A DNA stretch of 31,161 nucleotides from JBMYQA01 sp049600855 (GCA_049600855.1 JBMYQA010000038.1:1-31161), one strand, 5' to 3'; shown: positions 1 to 8,816, numbered from the stretch's first letter. The notes: generated by a model from the letters alone, not told the origin. Translations and numbers: made by a program.

Positions 1-102
1 ATTTGGCTTATTTTAGTACATGATTTCGCATTTTAATGGGCACGTAGATCTTTCATAGTTCCACTACGGCAATCATTCAAGATGACAAAGTGAGAATTGC
101 TG

Positions 103-135
103 GGCTATAAGTGCACAATGCGGCAACTTATAGCC
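103..135. terminator. Hairpin, possible terminator of an off-window gene
   Basis: A perfect 10-bp stem GGCTATAAGT (103-112) and ACTTATAGCC (126-135) encloses a 13-nt loop. It is followed on the plus strand by a T-rich stretch (TTGTTTTATAT). It could end transcription of a gene to the left of the window. The T-run is interrupted, so the call is tentative. Confidence 0.4.
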
Positions 136-339
136 ACTTGTTTTATATAAAAATCAAACTCATCCAATGCATTTTAAGGATGATCACAACCGCTTATCCT
201 ATATTTTTAAATGACTGTGCAATGTTATGGGTATTATGAATAATCCTTTATATATTTGCTTAATCTTACTTGAATACTATACTATAAAACTTGCACATCA
301 TTACATCAGATAGACCTCTTGCAAACACCTACATCGCGA

Positions 340-413
340 TTTATCAGAAAATCAAATTTTATACGTTACTCTAGTAAGGATTTGATCAGATAAACTCCAA
401 AACGTATCAAATT
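340..413. repeat. Nested imperfect inverted repeats
   Basis: AATTTTATACGTT (355-367) and AACGTATCAAATT (401-413) match as inverted arms at 12 of 13 positions. Between and around them TTTATC (340-345) pairs with the end of AGATAAA (388-394). The arrangement is a nested, cruciform-capable structure in non-coding DNA. Its role is unknown. Confidence 0.5.
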
Positions 414-428
414 AAGCCATTACACACA

Positions 429-448
429 AATCAAAACAGATTTTGATT
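429..448. repeat. Short perfect hairpin
   Basis: AATCAAAA (429-436) and TTTTGATT (441-448) form a perfect 8-bp stem around a CAGA loop. It could be an operator half-site pair or a small hairpin. No function can be assigned. Confidence 0.4.
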
Positions 449-659
449 GTGAAGCACTGTTTACTTAACCTAAACATGGGAACAACTATTTGTGCCAGTA
501 ATCGTAAACAAATAGGATATTTCTGTAAAAAAATATAAATAAATAAGGGTTAATACATTCGTGCTTTATATTTTTGCGCTCCAATTCTGTTTCAGGGATT
601 TAGATGAATTTTTCTAGAACCTTACACAAGCAGATGGGCTTTGTCGGATTTGTCAGAAC

Positions 660-692
660 CTTGGCCTTGGCATGATAATCGCACTATTTTAG
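660..692 (+). promoter_or_regulatory. Weak candidate promoter for the ArsR gene
   Basis: CTTG at 660-663 and TATTTTAG at 685-692 are separated by 21 bases. This resembles the Bacteroidota -33/-7 pattern TTTG / TAnnTTTG with one mismatch in each element. Transcription would start near 700, about 60 bases before the ATG at 763. The match is imperfect. Confidence 0.25.
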
Positions 693-762
693 ATTACATT
701 CCACAAATGAGGGGAAGGTTACACAAAATAGATTTTTTGGAAAATACATTAATCAACAAGCT

Positions 763-1044
763 ATGACATTGAAATTAGAAACCGAAAAATTCATGCAGTT
801 AGCGGAAGTGTTAAAAACTATTGCACATCCTGCTAAACTATCAATTTTAGAGCTTTTGGATCAACATGGATCATTGAGTGTAGGAGAATTACAGGAGTTC
901 TTATCCATTGAGCAATCATTACTTTCTCACCACTTAATCAAGATGAAAGATCGTGGCATTCTAAAATCGACAAAACGCGGCAAATTCATTTTTTACGAAT
1001 TGGCAGATGCGAATATTGTTAAAATATTAGGTTTTGCTCAATAA
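763..1044 (+). CDS. ArsR-family winged-helix transcriptional regulator
   Basis: This 93-residue protein has the length and pattern of a single ArsR/SmtB winged-helix domain. The N-terminal helix contains LAEVLKTIAHPAKLSILELL. A helix-turn-helix follows with SIEQSLLSHHLIKMKDRGIL at about residues 48-67, then a beta-wing (KRGKFIFYEL). ArsR proteins are dimeric repressors released by metals, thiol oxidation or persulfides. This one has no cysteine at all, so neither the ELCVCDL metal site nor the dithiol switch of SqrR/BigR is possible. Any ligand or protein partner is unknown. A strong terminator follows. The next gene downstream handles persulfides, which makes a sulfur-related role conceivable, but the two are transcribed separately. 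Family assignment is confident and function is open. Confidence 0.88.
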   Translation: MTLKLETEKFMQLAEVLKTIAHPAKLSILELLDQHGSLSVGELQEFLSIEQSLLSHHLIKMKDRGILKSTKRGKFIFYELADANIVKILGFAQ

Positions 1045-1062
1045 ACAAAAACAGAGCAACGC

Positions 1063-1109
1063 AAAAAAGCTTGATTAAAACTTTACCAGTTTAATCAAGC
1101 TTTTTTTTT
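1063..1109 (+). terminator. Rho-independent terminator after the ArsR gene
   Basis: A perfect 17-bp stem has one arm at 1063-1079 and the other at 1090-1106, with a 10-nt loop. A run of T follows on the plus strand and a matching A-run lies on the other side. It can therefore work in both directions. It separates the ArsR gene from the MBL/rhodanese gene. Confidence 0.9.
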
Positions 1110-1164
1110 ACGCTAAATTACTCCTGCTTTCTGAATACCCATTCGCCGAAAGCTTTCTGTAAGA

Positions 1165-1196
1165 TTCGTTCAAAAGCATGATTTTGTGTAATTTTG
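1165..1196 (+). promoter_or_regulatory. Bacteroidota-type promoter of the MBL/rhodanese gene
   Basis: TTCG (1165-1168), a 20-base spacer and TAATTTTG (1189-1196) fit the phylum's TTTG-N19-21-TAnnTTTG promoter. The -7 element is an exact match and there is one mismatch at -33. The predicted start lies near 1203, about 60 bases before the ATG at 1263. It sits just after the terminator of the preceding gene, so the MBL gene has its own promoter. Confidence 0.55.
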
Positions 1197-1201
1197 CACC
1201 A

Positions 1202-1240
1202 GCATGCCAAAAATGGGACCTTGTGTTGGTAAGGCATGCC
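1202..1240. promoter_or_regulatory. Repeated GCATGCC motif in the leader, possible operator
   Basis: GCATGCC (1202-1208) and GGCATGCC (1233-1240) lie at and just after the predicted transcription start. The second copy is itself a palindrome and the two also pair as inverted repeats. This position suits a repressor site or a leader hairpin. The neighbouring ArsR-type protein would be one candidate binder. This is inferred from position alone. Confidence 0.3.
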
Positions 1241-1262
1241 TCCCACTTAACCTCCTTTTCAC

Positions 1263-2672
1263 ATGAAAATAGAACAGTTATATACTGGTTGCTTAGCAGA
1301 AGCAGCTTATTATATTGAATCGGATGGCGAAGCTGCCATTATAGATCCCCTTAGAGAAACCGAACCTTATATTGAGCTTGCGAAAAAGCGAGGAACTCAA
1401 ATCAAATACATCTTCGAAACGCACTTTCATGCTGACTTTGTATCAGGCCATGTAGATTTAGCTCAAAAGACGGGTGCAACCATTGTTTATGGCCCCAACG
1501 CGCAAACTACTTACGATATACATCAGGCTGTAGATGGCGAAGAATTTCAGTTGGGTAAAATCAAGTTCAAAGCGTTACACACCCCTGGACACACGCTAGA
1601 ATCTACCACCTTTTTACTTTTTGACGAAAATCAGCAGGAACATGCCATTTTCAGTGGCGACACCCTATTTATTGGAGATGTAGGCCGACCAGATTTAGCG
1701 ATCAAATCGGATTTAACCATAGAAGATTTGGCAGGAATGCTCTATGATTCGTTGCGCAACAAAATTATGCCATTACCCAATGAAGTAATGGTGTATCCAG
1801 CACATGGTGCAGGTTCTGCTTGTGGCAAAAATATGAGTAAAGAAACCTTTGATACCCTTGGGAATCAGAAAGCAACAAATTATGCATTGAGAGCAGATAT
1901 GACTAAGGAGGAGTTTATCCAAGAAGTCACTTCAGGTATTCTTCCACCTCCTCAATACTTTGCCAAAAATGCAAACCTAAATAAAGTCGGTTATGAAGCA
2001 GTCGATCAGGTATTGGCAAGAGGAAGCCGTGCGCTATCACTTCCTGAATTTGAAAATGAAGTCGAAAAAGGCGCACTGATCTTAGATGTTCGCCATCAAT
2101 CCGATTTCATCAAAGGCTTTATCCCTAAATCATTATTCGTCGGTATTGATGGTTCTTTTGCAGTATGGGTAGGTACACTCATCAAAAACATTGAACAGCC
2201 CATCGTATTAATTACTCCAGAAGGAAGGGAAGAAGAAACCGTTAAGCGACTCGCTCGTGTTGGCTACGACAATACGCTCGGTTTTTTAGCTGGTGGTATT
2301 GAAACTTGGCAGTCGGCAGGTAAGCCCATAGAAACCTTAATTTCCGCTTCAGCACAAGAAGTTGCGGAGTTACTAAAAACCTCATCGGTGAATTTACTTG
2401 ATGTGCGTAAACCTAGCGAATATGAGGCGGAGCATGCACTTCATGCACAAAGCTATCCATTAGATTTTATCAACAATCATTTAGCTGACTTAGATCAGGA
2501 CAAAAGCTATCACGTATATTGCCGATCTGGGTATCGTTCCGTAGTGGCTTGCTCCATTTTAAAGGCGCATGGTTATGCAAACTTAGTCGATGTGTCAGGT
2601 GGGTTTCAAGCCATTTCACAAACTGATATTGAACGCACTCAATTTGTGTGCCCTTCTACAATTACTGCCTAA
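1263..2672 (+). CDS. MBL-fold persulfide dioxygenase-like protein with two rhodanese domains
   Basis: The protein has 469 residues. Residues 1-240 form a metallo-beta-lactamase fold of the ETHE1/persulfide dioxygenase type, with THFHADF at 53-59, H110 (HTPGH), D133 (SGDTLF) and H181 (YPAHGAGS). H54, H110 and D133 correspond to the mono-iron ligands of ETHE1. The usual last histidine of HxHxDH is F59, which is compatible with one metal. A first rhodanese domain (about 260-345) lacks the catalytic cysteine, with PEGREEE where the active loop should be. A second (about 350-460) has the intact loop CRSGYRS with C420. Such fusions (compare CstB of staphylococci) oxidise glutathione or protein persulfides to sulfite and pass sulfane sulfur through the rhodanese, giving sulfide tolerance in the cytosol. 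The gene is monocistronic, with its own promoter and a strong terminator. Exact substrate is not determined. Confidence 0.9.
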   Translation: MKIEQLYTGCLAEAAYYIESDGEAAIIDPLRETEPYIELAKKRGTQIKYIFETHFHADFVSGHVDLAQKTGATIVYGPNAQTTYDIHQAVDGEEFQLGKIKFKALHTPGHTLESTTFLLFDENQQEHAIFSGDTLFIGDVGRPDLAIKSDLTIEDLAGMLYDSLRNKIMPLPNEVMVYPAHGAGSACGKNMSKETFDTLGNQKATNYALRADMTKEEFIQEVTSGILPPPQYFAKNANLNKVGYEAVDQVLARGSRALSLPEFENEVEKGALILDVRHQSDFIKGFIPKSLFVGIDGSFAVWVGTLIKNIEQPIVLITPEGREEETVKRLARVGYDNTLGFLAGGIETWQSAGKPIETLISASAQEVAELLKTSSVNLLDVRKPSEYEAEHALHAQSYPLDFINNHLADLDQDKSYHVYCRSGYRSVVACSILKAHGYANLVDVSGGFQAISQTDIERTQFVCPSTITA

Positions 2673-2682
2673 TTGCAAACTA

Positions 2683-2735
2683 AGCCTAAAAAAACAGACC
2701 TTCTACACGATTTAGAAGGTCTGTTTTTTTAGGCT
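2683..2735 (+). terminator. Strong hairpin terminator after the MBL/rhodanese gene
   Basis: A perfect 23-bp stem has arms at 2683-2705 and 2713-2735, with the 7-nt loop CACGATT. The A/T tracts (AAAAAAA and TTTTTTT) are built into the stem. It begins 10 bases after the stop codon and would act on either strand. Confidence 0.92.
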
Positions 2736-2807
2736 CATATTACCAATTCCCCATTTTCTACCTTAAATTGCTATTCTGTTAAACTGATAACCTAACTAAT
2801 AGCCACT

Positions 2808-3800
2808 ATGAAATCAATGCGCGAAGCATATATTCTTGGATTCCGATTTCGTTTTGTTGGGCAGAGCGGAGGACCGAAACGATTTCTCCGTAAATCGGGA
2901 AGTGTCACACGCGATGGCATTTTTTTAGATGAACAGCGCATATTCATTGAGGATGTACATAGTGTAAGCACCCATCGGAGCAAAGTCATTATTAACCTTT
3001 TACCTTACGCCACCACCACAAGAGAAATTTGCCAGCACATTATTCCTCGTCACAATAGCATTGTGATTCAGGTAGAAGAGCTATTGGCCGAGAAAATTAA
3101 GTCAATTATTGACCAACGTTGTACCGGATTAGTGCTTCAAAAAAAGTGGAAAGATATCAAGCCCGAAAATCGGGGCAAACACTACAAACACATTGCCTGC
3201 GCCCGCTGCGATTCCATTATTGATATTACGAATGTACGCGATTCCAATTTGGTACACTGTAAATACTGTGAAGCCATATTTGATCACTTTGGGTATATGT
3301 TAGCCGGTTCAGAAGATTATAAAATCTGTCCTGAATGCGGTTATTACGGTCGCATCGGCAATCATTTAGATTTCAAGTTTCATGGCATGGGGCAAGATGG
3401 ATTTTCTTCTCGCTCGTATTATTGTTGCGATACGTGCGCCCATCGTATTTTTCTAAAAAATGTGTGGAAAAATATGGCACTATTAGTTGGTTTTGGTGTA
3501 ACTATATTTGAGAAACTTCGCTCCAAACGAAACCGAAATCCTTTTTATAAGGAACTTACCGAAGCCAATTTGTTGGCTCAAAATGGAGATATGATTAATG
3601 CAGATATCTTATATTCCAGCATTACGTTTCGGAATGATGGACACCCAGGCTTGCATCTAAATTATGGAATGGCCTACCTCAAACACGGGGATAGAGATCG
3701 GGCCGCATTCCAATTTAAAAAGTCCTTGGAAGCTTGTAGCAATTACTTGCCTACCTTGGAAATTTTGAAACGAAATGTTGACTTAGTCCCCGAAGAATGA
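2808..3800 (+). CDS. Zinc-ribbon and TPR-containing protein of unknown function
   Basis: This is a 330-residue protein I cannot name. Residues 1-100 form a beta-rich N-terminal part. Four CxxC pairs follow: C131/C134, C151/C154, C174/C177 and C207/C210. They would make two zinc ribbons. A short hydrophobic patch lies at about 222-234 (NMALLVGFGVTIF). The C-terminal part, about 248-325, looks like two tetratricopeptide repeats, with LHLNYGMAYLKHGDRDRAAF typical of a TPR helix pair. There is no signal peptide, so it is probably cytosolic or loosely membrane-bound, perhaps a protein-interaction scaffold. It is flanked by a terminator on the left and ends 5 bases from the convergent gene on the right. 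The coding assignment is firm and the function is not. Confidence 0.82.
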   Translation: MKSMREAYILGFRFRFVGQSGGPKRFLRKSGSVTRDGIFLDEQRIFIEDVHSVSTHRSKVIINLLPYATTTREICQHIIPRHNSIVIQVEELLAEKIKSIIDQRCTGLVLQKKWKDIKPENRGKHYKHIACARCDSIIDITNVRDSNLVHCKYCEAIFDHFGYMLAGSEDYKICPECGYYGRIGNHLDFKFHGMGQDGFSSRSYYCCDTCAHRIFLKNVWKNMALLVGFGVTIFEKLRSKRNRNPFYKELTEANLLAQNGDMINADILYSSITFRNDGHPGLHLNYGMAYLKHGDRDRAAFQFKKSLEACSNYLPTLEILKRNVDLVPEE

Positions 3801-3805
3801 TTCCG

Positions 3806-4108
3806 TTAAGTGGTTGCGTAATCACTTGTAATCTCATAAATCGCCTGAGCTAAAGCAGGATCAAAGGTTAATTTCATAATCCCCGATGCAGGATCTTTCA
3901 GAAGCACATTTTCTGTTCCTTTAGCTTTAAAGCGTAAACGAACATCATTCGAATAAACATCAATCTTAAAATTATCACTGTCTACCCGAATCGCGCTAAT
4001 GTCGGCTAAGGTAATTTTGTAATGTTGAAGCAATAAAAAGCGTAATCGATTGGATTCATTAATGATTTCCTCAATCTTTTCGCGCTGATCAAAAATAATA
4101 TCTGCCAT
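3806..4108 (-). CDS. Small conserved-type cytosolic protein, unknown
   Basis: This 100-residue protein has no signal peptide, membrane helix or recognised motif. It begins with a helical stretch (residues 1-30), followed by alternating strands (KITLADISAIRVDSDNFKIDVYSND) and a final helix. The composition is ordinary and the reading frame is well behaved. It converges with the zinc-ribbon/TPR gene with only 5 bases between the two stop codons, leaving no room for a terminator. I do not recognise the family. Confidence 0.65.
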   Translation of the reverse strand: MADIIFDQREKIEEIINESNRLRFLLLQHYKITLADISAIRVDSDNFKIDVYSNDVRLRFKAKGTENVLLKDPASGIMKLTFDPALAQAIYEITSDYATT

Positions 4109-4314
4109 ATTATGCGAATTGGATGTAAATAATGAGTGAAGTTACAACATCGTGTACAATATTCCATCAACAGATTAGCACGTTCGGTTTATGTTTTTAT
4201 GAAGTTTTACCGTTTTGCGATCATTCATTCACAATCCTATATTCACACAGATACAAGATGACACAGCTCATGTAAAAAGGGTTCTATTTTTCCTAGCATT
4301 CTAGTTAAAGATGC

Positions 4315-4716
4315 TTATTCTTTCACAAATACCCGATCTTTCCCTTTAAACTCAGGGGTTTGTATCGATATGACTTTCACAGGCTTTTTGGAAAGCACTT
4401 TCACTGCATGAATCGTACCTTGGGGAATCATTATCCAATCTCCCTTCTTCACCACAAAGGTTTGATCGCCTAAAGTCATTTCGGCTTTTCCTTCCAACAC
4501 ACCTACTTGCTCCGTATGTTTTTGATGACTATGGGCTTTCACTTCCTTTTTCACCCAAACAATAAACGTAGAAGTATGTTGATCTGAGTATAGTTTTTTG
4601 ACGAAAATATTTTCATATTCCTCATCGGGCTGAAATGCGTTAAGTTGACCTAAGTGTTGAGCCTTGATGCTAAAAGTGCTCAAAAATAAAAATATGAAGA
4701 TATACCAGTTGGCCAT
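4315..4716 (-). CDS. Secreted cupin-domain protein
   Basis: This is a 133-residue protein. Residues 1-19 form a signal peptide with a hydrophobic core (YIFIFLFLSTFSI) and a probable cleavage after KAQ or KA. The rest is one cupin beta-barrel. Motif 1 is HSHQKHTEQVGVLEG, with H62, H64 and E69 as likely metal ligands. Motif 2 is GDWIMIPQGTIHAV, with H103 as the fourth ligand. The product is therefore probably a periplasmic metal-binding cupin. Single-domain cupins range from sensors to isomerases and dioxygenases, and the substrate cannot be read from the sequence. It stands alone between two intergenic regions. Confidence 0.85.
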   Translation of the reverse strand: MANWYIFIFLFLSTFSIKAQHLGQLNAFQPDEEYENIFVKKLYSDQHTSTFIVWVKKEVKAHSHQKHTEQVGVLEGKAEMTLGDQTFVVKKGDWIMIPQGTIHAVKVLSKKPVKVISIQTPEFKGKDRVFVKE

Positions 4717-5307
4717 TATTATTAGATTAGTTGATTAGTGTTTATCACGAATGGTTTAACAAGTAAATCTGCTATTCAAGGCTTCTGAGCTTTGCATCCA
4801 TGATCGAAACTTTCCTAACTTTTGAGTTTTAAGCCAGTTAGGAAACTTGCAACCATTGAGTCAAAGCGCTGAAACGTTGACTAGCCTAATTTATGTATTT
4901 GATTATCAAAACCTTGCAAAATCATCAGGTAGAGTAGAATAAGTCTTATCTCATCCAAAAATAAGCGAAAACTCGAAATTGCTTTACTTCCATTCACAAA
5001 ATATACTTCCAATGTTGGGCGCAATTTTTATATTTACATAGCGCTTGTTTAAAGACACGATTAAACCTAAACATTTCAAGATAAACTTCTAGTGGGCTTT
5101 AAACACTAACTATTTGGGTCACCCAAGGGTAAAATTGAGCGTTCTCTGCGTTGGTAAAGTATCATTTAGCGCTGCTAGGCTCAACTTTACCGCCTTGAGC
5201 TAGCTCAATTTTAATCATACTTTACCCGAAATTTTAGTAGTTAAACCCCCACTAGTGCGATGAGTCTACTTCATGGAGTGAGATTCATACCGTTAGTTTG
5301 AGTGAAC
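4717..5307. other. Intergenic region containing a long palindrome
   Basis: About 590 bases lie between the divergently oriented cupin and histidine-kinase genes, with no convincing gene. It must contain both promoters, but no good TAnnTTTG element could be fixed. Its main feature is the imperfect palindrome at 5089-5255. Confidence 0.6.
5089..5255. repeat. 167-bp imperfect palindrome, possible MITE-like or intergenic repeat
   Basis: The ends are exact inverted copies: CTAGTGGG at 5089-5096 and CCCACTAG at 5248-5255. The pairing continues inward with gaps. TTTAA, ACTAA, ATTT and GGGT blocks recur on both arms. AAAATTGAGC on the left pairs with GCTCAATTTT on the right. Inside, GGTAAAGT and ACTTTACC form a second hairpin. 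Such a shape suits a non-autonomous transposable repeat or a dispersed intergenic hairpin. No coding potential or target-site duplication was found. Confidence 0.55.
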
Positions 5308-8300
5308 ATGGAGAAGAAACAAGAAGATCTGTTAGAGGAAATTAGATTGCTTAGGGGCAAGGTAGAAGCACTTGAGAGTCAACAAGGTATTGGATATCAG
5401 CTCAATCCTTCTCAAGAAGGAAATACCAATACTTTGGATGTAAATGCTGCATTGCGAGAAACAAATAACCTTCTCCAAGAAATTTTTGATACTACCAAAG
5501 ACTTCATCTTACTCTTTCAGGAAGATGGCACCCTCTATTACCTCAACAATGCCTGCCTGAAAGCCTTAGGTTTCGATGTGCACGATCTTCAGGAAATTAC
5601 CTTATTTGATTTCATTAGCCCTAACAGTCTTAAAGAAACCAAAGCTAAACTGCTAAAAACGATTCGCGTTGGGGAGTTTAATGATTTTGACACCATCTTG
5701 GTATCAAAAAGTGGGGAAAAGATCCATGTAAAAGGGCATGTCACCAGTACCGTAGAACCTGGAAAACCTGCTATGCTCCGGGCAATTCTCTACAATTATA
5801 CCGAGCAACTCAAGGCGCAACGCTCTCAAAATCTATATTATAACGTTGCTAAGTTTGTTGAAAAAGGTTTTAAGCTGCAAGAGCTTTATCATCAGGTATA
5901 TTTAGAACTCGACAACCTTATTGGCATTGATAGTTTTGTGTTAGGCATTAAGAATGAAGAAAGTAAAGAACTTTCGTTTCCCTACTATGTAAACTCGCAA
6001 TATTCTCAAAACTTGGGCATTCAGGGTAAAGAATTCGCCCAAATAGGCATTCGCCTCAGGCGCCCTCGGTTGTATTATGAGGAAGACCTCAAACAAATTG
6101 CACCCAAACATCGACTTGAACATGTAGAAGAATACCCTAAAGTATGGGTGGCAGTACCCTTAATTTTAAGGCGAGTGGCTGTTGGTGTAATGATCATCCA
6201 ATCCTTTAAAGACCGTGATGAATACTCTGAGCAAGACCTAGAACTGCTTAACTTTATATCGGGGCAATTGACTGGTGCCATTGTTCGAGAACAAAATGAG
6301 CAGAAAATCAATAGTCAGGCAGCGCGATTAGAAGCTATATTCGAAAGTGGTAGCCACCTGATGTGGTCGGTGAATCAACGCAATGAATTAACCAAGTTCA
6401 ATAAAAATTTTGTAGATGCCATTTGGGAATATTATCAAGTAATGCCCCAGCAAAATATGCTGTTTAATCAAATTTATGCAAAGCGATCGCATGGCTTTCA
6501 TGAACTTTGGCAAGAAAATTACGAACGGGCATTTACAGGCCATACCCAACAGTTTGAAGTAAATTTTTTAAATAGAAATGGGGTAGAACAATGGTATGAA
6601 GTTTTTCTAAACCCTATTTTTTCTACGGATAAACAAAGTATTATTGAGGTTTCAGGAGTGGCCAATAATACCACTCAGAAAAAAGTTACAGAGCTCGAAT
6701 TAGCAGAGAGTGAAGAAAAGTTCCGAAGTATTTTTGATTCCTTCCAAGATGTCTATTTCCGAACCGATATGCACGGCATCATCAATTTGGTGAGCCCTTC
6801 TGTGTTTGAGTTAATTGGTGAAGGTCAATCCGATGTTGTGGGGAAATCAGTAACGGAATACTATATCAGTAAAAATAAATTAGAGTACTTGCGCAAGGTA
6901 TTGCTCGTTGAAGATTTTGTTAAAAACTTTGAGAGTACTTTAATTGATAAAGACGGAAAAGCGAAAAGTATTATTTCGAACTTCCGATTAATTCGAGATA
7001 AAAACACGGGTGCTCCACAATACATTGAGGGAGTTGCTCGTGACATTACAGATTTAAAACGAGCCACCGAGCAATTAAGAGAAGCGAAAGATATTGCGGA
7101 AAAGTCTTTAGCAGTAAAAAAACAATTCTTGTCTAACATGAGTCATGAAATCCGTACACCAATGAATGGCATCATTGGTATGATTGATTTACTCAGTGAA
7201 ACGAATTTAGATGAGGAGCAACAAGAATTTGTCACAACGGTCAAAAAATCATCGGGTAGTTTATTGACCATTCTCAACGACATTCTCGATTTATCGAAAA
7301 TTGAGGCAGGTAAGATGCGCCTAAGAAAGCGTCCTATTCAATTACACAAGTTAGTAGATAAGCTATATGCGTTATTTTCGCATCAGGCACAAGGGAAAAA
7401 TACGGAGCTTTCGTATCATTTATCGCCGAATTTGCCCGATTACATCATGGCCGATGAAACGCGATTACTCCAGATTTTATCGAACCTCACTTCTAATGCC
7501 ATCAAATTTACGGAGGATGGGCAAGTTAAAATCCATGCAGAATTAATTAGCACAAAAGAGCAGGTTTATCGTTTAAAGTTTTCGGTACAAGATACTGGCA
7601 TTGGCATTTCGAAAGATAATCTTGATTTACTGTTTAAACAATTTAGTCAAGTTGATAATTCATATACCAAATCTTATGGAGGTACCGGACTCGGTTTAGC
7701 CATTTCTCAAGAGTTTACAAAAATGATGGACGGAGAGATCGGAGTAGAGTCTGAACGTTATAAGGGAAGTACGTTTTGGTTTACCATTCAAGCCTCAGCC
7801 TGTACGCAGGAAGAAATTGAAGAAGCAGAACTTCGCGCCAAACAAGGCATTGATTTTTCACTGACTTCTAGCCACAAATTACTGGTTGTAGATGATAATA
7901 GCGTGAACCTACAAGTCGCTAGTAAAATTTTAGAAAAGGCAGGTTGTGAGGTAATCATTGCCCAAAACGGACAAGCTGCAATAGATTTAGCGGCACAACA
8001 TCAATTTGAGCTCATTTTCATGGATATTCAAATGCCATCCATGAATGGCATGAGCGCTACAAGGCGTATTCGAAGAATACTCGGCAAACGTACTCCACCA
8101 GTCATTGCCATGACCGCCTTCTCCTTACAAGAAGAACGCGAAGAATTTTTAGCCGCTGGTATGGACGATTTCATTTCGAAACCCATCAAAGCGCAAGAAT
8201 TGATTGGCATGGTCAAAAAATGGGCTGAATCAGAAGAAAAACAGCAACAAAGTAGCAATAAAGCCCAAACGCAAAATGGCATAAAAACGGATATCAAGAA

Positions 8301-8682
8301 ATCGAAAGAAAAAGCACCAACTCCTAAACAAAAAAACCTACCAGTAGTTAATTTGGACACGGCTATGCAATTGAAAAAGTATGGCGGCGATGATATTTTG
8401 ACTTCTATTTATGGAGAGTTTGATACAGAAACGAGCACTTTGTTAGTGAATTGCCAACAAGCAATTGTAGATACCAATATTAAGGAAATCTTAAGTATCT
8501 TACACACCTTGAAAGGGAACTCAGGAACGTTGGGAATCGAACAAGTGGCGCAACAATCTGCGTATATGGAAGCAAAATTAAAAAAAGAAGATCAGTCGAA
8601 TCTAATGGAAGATTTTCATAAATTGGAAGATGATTTCCAGCGTTTTCAGGCCAATTATAAGAAAATATTATCGCTAGAATAG
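5308..8682 (+). CDS. Hybrid sensor histidine kinase with PAS, GAF, receiver and HPt domains
   Basis: Counted from ATG 5308 the protein has 1124 residues (an in-frame GTG at 5302 would add two). The order is a coiled coil (1-25), PAS (about 55-165), GAF (about 175-325), PAS (about 338-455), PAS (about 465-590), then HisKA with SHEIRTPMNG and phospho-acceptor H613. The ATPase domain has N-box N730, DTGIGI from 762 and GGTGLGL from 791. The receiver has acidic pair D862/D863, acceptor D906 (FMDIQMP) and K958. The C-terminal HPt has H1066 (LHTLKGNSGTLG). All key residues are present, so it should be active. There is no membrane segment or signal peptide, so it is a cytosolic sensor. The HPt makes it able to pass phosphate to a separate receiver, most simply the one encoded next door at 8847. 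The signal is unknown. Confidence 0.95.
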   Translation: MEKKQEDLLEEIRLLRGKVEALESQQGIGYQLNPSQEGNTNTLDVNAALRETNNLLQEIFDTTKDFILLFQEDGTLYYLNNACLKALGFDVHDLQEITLFDFISPNSLKETKAKLLKTIRVGEFNDFDTILVSKSGEKIHVKGHVTSTVEPGKPAMLRAILYNYTEQLKAQRSQNLYYNVAKFVEKGFKLQELYHQVYLELDNLIGIDSFVLGIKNEESKELSFPYYVNSQYSQNLGIQGKEFAQIGIRLRRPRLYYEEDLKQIAPKHRLEHVEEYPKVWVAVPLILRRVAVGVMIIQSFKDRDEYSEQDLELLNFISGQLTGAIVREQNEQKINSQAARLEAIFESGSHLMWSVNQRNELTKFNKNFVDAIWEYYQVMPQQNMLFNQIYAKRSHGFHELWQENYERAFTGHTQQFEVNFLNRNGVEQWYEVFLNPIFSTDKQSIIEVSGVANNTTQKKVTELELAESEEKFRSIFDSFQDVYFRTDMHGIINLVSPSVFELIGEGQSDVVGKSVTEYYISKNKLEYLRKVLLVEDFVKNFESTLIDKDGKAKSIISNFRLIRDKNTGAPQYIEGVARDITDLKRATEQLREAKDIAEKSLAVKKQFLSNMSHEIRTPMNGIIGMIDLLSETNLDEEQQEFVTTVKKSSGSLLTILNDILDLSKIEAGKMRLRKRPIQLHKLVDKLYALFSHQAQGKNTELSYHLSPNLPDYIMADETRLLQILSNLTSNAIKFTEDGQVKIHAELISTKEQVYRLKFSVQDTGIGISKDNLDLLFKQFSQVDNSYTKSYGGTGLGLAISQEFTKMMDGEIGVESERYKGSTFWFTIQASACTQEEIEEAELRAKQGIDFSLTSSHKLLVVDDNSVNLQVASKILEKAGCEVIIAQNGQAAIDLAAQHQFELIFMDIQMPSMNGMSATRRIRRILGKRTPPVIAMTAFSLQEEREEFLAAGMDDFISKPIKAQELIGMVKKWAESEEKQQQSSNKAQTQNGIKTDIKKSKEKAPTPKQKNLPVVNLDTAMQLKKYGGDDILTSIYGEFDTETSTLLVNCQQAIVDTNIKEILSILHTLKGNSGTLGIEQVAQQSAYMEAKLKKEDQSNLMEDFHKLEDDFQRFQANYKKILSLE

Positions 8683-8816
8683 TCCCTAAAGAACATAAAG
8701 CATTGATTTTCAGAACACAAAACACAATATACAGGCAACTTTTATGTGCTTACTGCTACAGTAGGAAATAATTTTGTCTAGCTACTTACTTGTTTATTTT
8801 TAGAAACCTTTATTTT

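Larger units (their letters stand above)
1..762. other. Non-coding region rich in inverted repeats
   Basis: No convincing gene is visible in these 762 bases on either strand. The stretch is AT-rich and holds several separate inverted repeats (103-135, 340-413 and 429-448), listed individually. It ends in the upstream region of the ArsR-type gene at 763. The left part may contain the 3' flank of a gene lying outside the window. Confidence 0.6.
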
